Positions 60,122 through 64,000 of a DNA stretch of 64,000 nt are shown here, in pieces (position 1 is the stretch's first letter; each line of letters starts with the position of its first letter). The DNA lies in the NCBI GenBank assembly GCA_003250475.1, contig QKGI01000074.1, positions 1 through 64,000 on the forward strand, written 5' to 3'. The translations under genes and the position numbers were made by a program. This DNA is from Bacteroidota bacterium. Lineage in GTDB: Bacteria > Bacteroidota > Bacteroidia > Bacteroidales > VadinHA17. Below the pieces are notes generated by a model. The model searched no databases. It was not told the DNA's origin and saw nothing but the letters and a program-made list of their open reading frames with translations.

Positions 60122-61504
60122 ATGGAAAAAATACGCAAAACCCTTGCTGACTCCAAAGCAGCGAGATGGACTGCCCTGGCAGTTGTAGCCTTTACCATGC
60201 TATGCGGTTACTATCTGACCGATGTCATGGCTCCACTCAAAACCATGCTTGAGCAACAGCTTTCATGGACCAGCAACGAATATGGAAACTTCACAGGGGC
60301 CTATGGATGGTTCAATGTTTTCCTGCTGATGCTCATTATCGGAGGTATCATTCTTGACAAAATGGGAGTGAGGTTTACCGGCAAGCTGGCAACCATCCTG
60401 ATGGTAGTGGGTACGGCAATCAAGTTCTGGGCTTTGCAGACACATGCACTTGACGGTCATGTGCTGCTTGGCATGAAAACTCAGGTCTGGGTTGCCGGTC
60501 TAGGTTATGCTACTTTTGGTGTCGGCGTGGAGACAGCGGGGATTACGGTTTCTAAAATTATAGTAAAATGGTTTAAGGGCAAGGAGCTTGCCCTTGCTAT
60601 GGGCCTCGAGATGGCCACGGCAAGGCTGGGTACCATGCTTGCCCTTCAGACTTCAGCGCCCATAGCGAAAGCAATGGGTCATGTATCTATGCCTGTGCTT
60701 ATGGCTATGATACTTCTCTGTATTGGCCTGATCGCCTTTTTTATCTATTGCGGAATGGACAAGAAGCTTGATGAGTCAAGGGAGATTGCAAACAAGGATT
60801 TTCCTGTCGAGGAGGAGGAGAGCTTTAAGCTTAAGGATATAGGATTCATACTAAAAAACAAAGGCTGGTGGTATATTGCCATTTTATGTGTGCTCTTCTA
60901 TTCGGCCGTATTCCCATGGATCAAATATGCCGCTGACCTGATGGTCAACAAGTTCAATCTCTCTCCCGAAACGGCGGGGTTGATACCGTCACTTCTGCCT
61001 CTCGGCACAATGGTACTCACTCCTTTCTTCGGTAACCTCTATGACCGTAAGGGCAAGGGTGCAACAATTATGATCATTGGCGCAGTGCTTATCATCTTCG
61101 TCCATGCCATGTTCTCCCTGCCGGCAGTGAACAAGCCCTGGATGGCTGTCATTCTGGTAATAATCCTCGGAATAGGCTTTTCTCTCGTACCATCTGCCAT
61201 GTGGCCCTCAGTGCCAAAGATCATACCTGAAAGACAGCTCGGGACAGCATACGCTTTGATCTTCTGGGTACAGAACTGGGGACTGATGGGCGTACCTATT
61301 CTGATAGGCTGGGTGCTTCAGAAGTTCTGCATCACAGGCTCGCACATCATTGACGGAGTGTCGGTCCCGACATATAATTATACTTTGCCTATGATGATCT
61401 TTGCAGCATTTGGAGTGGTGGCACTCCTCTTTGGCTTCCTGCTCAAAGCTGAAAACAGGAAGAAGGGATATGGCCTGGAGATGCCCAATATTGTAAAAGA
61501 ATAA
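60122..61504 (+). CDS. MFS transporter, possibly for dipeptides
   Basis: 460 residues, about 12 transmembrane helices in two halves, with a charged loop between them (about 215-240, DFPVEEEESFKLKD). Opening and middle features are MFS-like: GAYGWFNVFLLMLIIGGIIL followed by DKMGVRF (loop 2-3), and NLYDRKGKGATI (loop 8-9). The overall pattern reminds me of the MFSD1-like branch, whose animal member exports dipeptides from lysosomes. The aminoacyl-histidine dipeptidase gene follows after 17 bases, which supports dipeptide transport, but substrate is inferred. Confidence 0.85.
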   Translation: MEKIRKTLADSKAARWTALAVVAFTMLCGYYLTDVMAPLKTMLEQQLSWTSNEYGNFTGAYGWFNVFLLMLIIGGIILDKMGVRFTGKLATILMVVGTAIKFWALQTHALDGHVLLGMKTQVWVAGLGYATFGVGVETAGITVSKIIVKWFKGKELALAMGLEMATARLGTMLALQTSAPIAKAMGHVSMPVLMAMILLCIGLIAFFIYCGMDKKLDESREIANKDFPVEEEESFKLKDIGFILKNKGWWYIAILCVLFYSAVFPWIKYAADLMVNKFNLSPETAGLIPSLLPLGTMVLTPFFGNLYDRKGKGATIMIIGAVLIIFVHAMFSLPAVNKPWMAVILVIILGIGFSLVPSAMWPSVPKIIPERQLGTAYALIFWVQNWGLMGVPILIGWVLQKFCITGSHIIDGVSVPTYNYTLPMMIFAAFGVVALLFGFLLKAENRKKGYGLEMPNIVKE

Positions 61505-61521
61505 TCAAATCAAAATAAATT

Positions 61522-62979
61522 ATGAGTGATATTAAGAATCTTGAACCTAAGCTTTTATGGAAATATTTCCATGAGATAACACAGATACCGCGCCCCTCGA
61601 AGAAGGAGCAGAAGATGACGGAGTTCATGAAGAAGTTCGGCCTTGATAACGGACTCGAAACCATTGTTGACAAGACAGGTAATGTTATCATAAGGAAGCC
61701 GGCAACCAGTGGAATGGAAGACCGTAAGGGAATCATCCTCCAGGGACATCTTGACATGGTTCCGCAGAAAAACTCTGATAAGAAATTCGACTTTGAAAAA
61801 GACCCTATCGAGACCCGGATTGACCAGGGCTGGGTGAAGGCAAATGGTACTACCCTCGGCGCTGATAACGGCATGGGTGTTGCCGCTGCCATGGCTGTGC
61901 TGACAGATCCAAAGTTAGTTCACGGCCCCGTTGAGGCTCTCTTCACTGTTGACGAGGAGACCGGAATGACCGGTGCCAAGAACCTCAGGAAAGGTGTTCT
62001 CAAGGGAGAGATACTGCTGAACATGGACTCTGAAGACGAAGGTGAACTCTATGTGGGTTGTGCGGGAGGTGTCGATGTAAGCGCAACAAGAAGCTATAAG
62101 CAGGAGAAAACTCCGGCAGGAATGACAGCTTACAAGCTGGAGCTCAAAGGTCTGAAAGGAGGCCACTCAGGTCTTGATATTCATCTCGGGAAGGCAAATT
62201 CCAATAAGCTTATGTTCAGGTTCTTCCAGCAGGCAGAACATGATTTCGGGATGCGGATCGCCGACTACCGCGGAGGCGACCTGCGTAATGCAATCCCCCG
62301 TGAAGCTTTTGCAACGATAGCAGCACCGACAATCAGGAAAGCCGAGTTTGAAAAGTTCATTAAGGGTTATGAGAAGATGTACAGGTCTGAATTTATGGAT
62401 GTTGACCCGGATATCAGGCTGACGGCAAAAGAATGTGAGCTGCCGGCCATGGTCATGAATGAGGGAGATCAGTACAGGATAATCAGGGGTGTTTTTGTCT
62501 GCCCAAATGGGGTCCAGAGGATGAGCACAAGTATGCCCGGTGTTGTAGAGACTTCAAATAACCTGTCTGTCGTCAGGATCGGTGAAGGCCAGTTTGAGGC
62601 TTACTGCCTGACAAGGAGCTCGGTGGAGACAGCCAAGGAGGCTACAGCATGGAAAATAGCGGCCGGCTTCCAGCTCGCGGGTGCAGAGGTAACTCTCTCG
62701 GGCAACTACCCGGGATGGAACCCCAATATGAACAGTGCTATCCTTGTCACAATGAAGGATACCTATAATAAACTATATGGTAAGATTCCCGAGATTAAGG
62801 CCATTCATGCCGGGCTGGAGTGCGGAATTATTATGGGACCGTATCCGAAGCTTGACTCTATCAGCTTCGGACCAACCATCCGCTACCCTCACAGTCCTGA
62901 TGAGAAGGTGGAAATTGCCTCGGTTGAGAAGTTCTGGAACTTCCTTGTAGCTACTCTCAGGAATGCTCCAAAGGCGTAA
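61522..62979 (+). CDS. pepD: Aminoacyl-histidine dipeptidase (M20C)
   Basis: 485 residues, typical length. The di-zinc site is complete: His76 and Asp78 in LQGHLDMVPQ, Asp115 in LGADNGMGVAAA, catalytic Glu145-Glu146 in VDEETGMTGA, and late SPDEKVEIASVEKFW. PepD hydrolyses a range of dipeptides, including carnosine-like Xaa-His, in the cytoplasm. It follows the MFS transporter by 17 bases, so uptake and cleavage are probably coupled. A strong terminator lies about 30 bases after its stop. Confidence 0.94.
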   Translation: MSDIKNLEPKLLWKYFHEITQIPRPSKKEQKMTEFMKKFGLDNGLETIVDKTGNVIIRKPATSGMEDRKGIILQGHLDMVPQKNSDKKFDFEKDPIETRIDQGWVKANGTTLGADNGMGVAAAMAVLTDPKLVHGPVEALFTVDEETGMTGAKNLRKGVLKGEILLNMDSEDEGELYVGCAGGVDVSATRSYKQEKTPAGMTAYKLELKGLKGGHSGLDIHLGKANSNKLMFRFFQQAEHDFGMRIADYRGGDLRNAIPREAFATIAAPTIRKAEFEKFIKGYEKMYRSEFMDVDPDIRLTAKECELPAMVMNEGDQYRIIRGVFVCPNGVQRMSTSMPGVVETSNNLSVVRIGEGQFEAYCLTRSSVETAKEATAWKIAAGFQLAGAEVTLSGNYPGWNPNMNSAILVTMKDTYNKLYGKIPEIKAIHAGLECGIIMGPYPKLDSISFGPTIRYPHSPDEKVEIASVEKFWNFLVATLRNAPKA

Positions 62980-63011
62980 GGATTCCTGGTAGAGGCTACC
63001 GGATATAACAA

Positions 63012-63046
63012 AGGAGCAGGTCATACAGACCTGCTCCTCTTTTTTT
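63012..63046 (+). terminator. Intrinsic terminator after pepD
   Basis: AGGAGCAGGT and ACCTGCTCCT form a ten-base-pair perfect stem around a seven-base loop, followed by a run of seven T. Confidence 0.92.
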
Positions 63047-63119
63047 GTGCTGTTACCGGATTACAATAAATAATGTGGCCATGCTTCGGCGCTTGCCATG
63101 CCCGGGATATTCACATGCT

Positions 63120-64000
63120 TCAGAACACAAGCACTATCTGTTGCCGTTCTCTTGATGTCCATGCCTGTATTCCTTCAGCTTTTTGCCAGACATCATTATC
63201 AGGATCACCTGCCTCTATCGTATAAGGACCGTAGAAAAACACTCCCGGCTGATATGAGTTGCCGCTGATCCTGAGGTTATAGATCATCTCGCCGGTACTT
63301 TCACTGATGACCCTGATGACCGGGTCTGACAATCCTCTTGTAACCACTTCCGGCAACCACCCGACAATCCTTCTGCCATAGTTATCTGCCTGTTTAATGT
63401 TTACCGGCCATCCGGGGAATGGCTTATCCCTGTCAGGGTCAGCATAACCGGGCCAGTTGACAAGTTCTATCTCCCTGGTGGTCCTGTTAAAAGTGACAGA
63501 GCTGTAGCCGGTGACCAGCTCGTTGTGTCTTGTGGGGGATACCTTGCTTTTATGCGGGTTGGCTACAGCATATACCGTCATCTTGTTACCGAATCCGTCG
63601 CTGAATTCTCCTGTATAGGGAGGGGCACTGTCAATTCTGTTCCTGCCGGGCACCGGGGGAAACCATCTTCTCGGGAAATAATTACCTGAAGCCGGTGAGA
63701 CGATTGCGTAACCGGCATCGCCCCAGCTGTCAGTGCCATATTGAATTGTTGATGGCAGGTGCTGGTCGCCGCAGATGTGGACGGCAAATGCCTTACGGAT
63801 TATTTTCAGGGCTTTGTTACGCCCACTCTGGGGCCATCCGTCGGAGTCAAAATCGGCGATAATCTTGTCACCTTCGACATAGCTGCCTGAGTCGGGTATC
63901 TCCAGGTATCTTACAACAGCATCGCTTGTTGCAGAATCAGGCAGTGTAGCCAGGTTTGCCCAGAGTGTCTGTGACAGCACTGCCTTCATCCATGTTTTAC
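63120..64000 (-). CDS. PhoD-like metallophosphatase, C-terminal part (cut by window edge)
   Basis: At least 293 codons; the frame stays open through the window edge, so the N-terminus is missing and the Met at 63989 is probably internal. The visible part resembles the C-terminal half of PhoD/alkaline phosphatase D-like phosphodiesterases: a catalytic-domain segment with HICGDQHLPSTIQYGTDSW (His residues of the metal site), then AIVSPASGNYFPRRWFPP, RHNELVTGYSSVTFNRTTRE and a terminal beta-sandwich-like region of about 80 residues. It may degrade phosphodiesters outside the cytoplasm; signal peptide cannot be checked. Family assignment is moderate. Confidence 0.68.
   Translation of the reverse strand, partial: KTWMKAVLSQTLWANLATLPDSATSDAVVRYLEIPDSGSYVEGDKIIADFDSDGWPQSGRNKALKIIRKAFAVHICGDQHLPSTIQYGTDSWGDAGYAIVSPASGNYFPRRWFPPVPGRNRIDSAPPYTGEFSDGFGNKMTVYAVANPHKSKVSPTRHNELVTGYSSVTFNRTTREIELVNWPGYADPDRDKPFPGWPVNIKQADNYGRRIVGWLPEVVTRGLSDPVIRVISESTGEMIYNLRISGNSYQPGVFFYGPYTIEAGDPDNDVWQKAEGIQAWTSRERQQIVLVF

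Noticed and set aside
1-64000. tRNA, rRNA, riboswitch, prophage or transposase genes
   Set aside because: None was recognised by eye on either strand; a covariance-model scan would be decisive.

Overview
The window comes from a member of the Bacteroidota, most likely a strict or facultative anaerobe of the Bacteroidales-like branch. Four observations support this: a gingipain-like C25 protease ending in a type IX secretion (Por) sorting domain; a TonB-dependent receptor with a carboxypeptidase-regulatory-like N-terminus; TAnnTTTG-type promoter elements in front of several genes with few clear Shine-Dalgarno sequences; and many families that are largely confined to this phylum (DUF4831, DUF6132, DUF6599, DUF1080, tandem ExbD pairs). 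I saw no rRNA or tRNA genes, insertion sequences, prophage or CRISPR array. Genes are densely packed, and no gene-free stretch is longer than about 250 bases.

Layout. 0-8 kb: a periplasmic ankyrin-repeat/beta-barrel protein with an overlapping lipoprotein gene, a class C beta-lactamase-like hydrolase, a YedK-type SRAP protein, then a TonB-like protein, a TonB-dependent receptor and a small regulatory-like-domain protein. 8-16 kb: indolepyruvate:ferredoxin oxidoreductase (iorAB), an SSB without the usual acidic tip, a small zinc-ribbon protein, a TlpA-like thioredoxin, an outer-membrane barrel, cardiolipin synthase and MltG. 15.5-21 kb: two glycosyltransferases, a small membrane protein, a Tat-exported GH109-like oxidoreductase-fold enzyme and an M20 amidohydrolase. 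21-28 kb: dipeptidyl-peptidase III, an acyl-CoA thioesterase, a Pit phosphate transporter with its DUF47 partner, an exonuclease/GIY-YIG fusion and a class IV aminotransferase. 28-35 kb: a 15-bp tandem repeat, a radical SAM enzyme of the AmmeMemoRadiSam type, then a sugar group (TIM-barrel isomerase, two Gfo/Idh/MocA dehydrogenases, DUF1080 lipoprotein), an HD protein and a second repeat tract. 35-46 kb: the large C25 protease, a divergent SpoIIE-type phosphatase with a propeller sensor, an AlbA_2 protein, an MBL-fold hydrolase, an exported iron-sulfur aldo/keto reductase and a DUF6599 protein. 46-55 kb: tonB-exbD-exbD-exbB, a TPR protein, a PstS-like lipoprotein, a small membrane protein and a POT peptide transporter. 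55-64 kb: NAD(P)HX repair enzyme, DUF4831 protein, a glycosyltransferase/methyltransferase pair, a thioredoxin-like protein, an MFS transporter with dipeptidase PepD and a truncated PhoD-like phosphatase at the edge.

Taken together, the genes suggest a proteolytic, peptide- and amino-acid-using lifestyle (secreted C25 protease, DPP III, POT and MFS transporters, PepD, M20 hydrolase, IorAB for aryl 2-oxo acids) together with non-classical glycoside degradation through keto-sugars (Gfo/Idh/MocA + DUF1080 + isomerase). The parts most worth a second look are the Ton-motor operon joined to an orphan PstS-like lipoprotein and TPR protein, the possible 3-keto-glycoside group, and two intergenic repeat tracts that share a sequence motif. 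I did not find a clear-cut, wholly new system; the findings are ranked accordingly.
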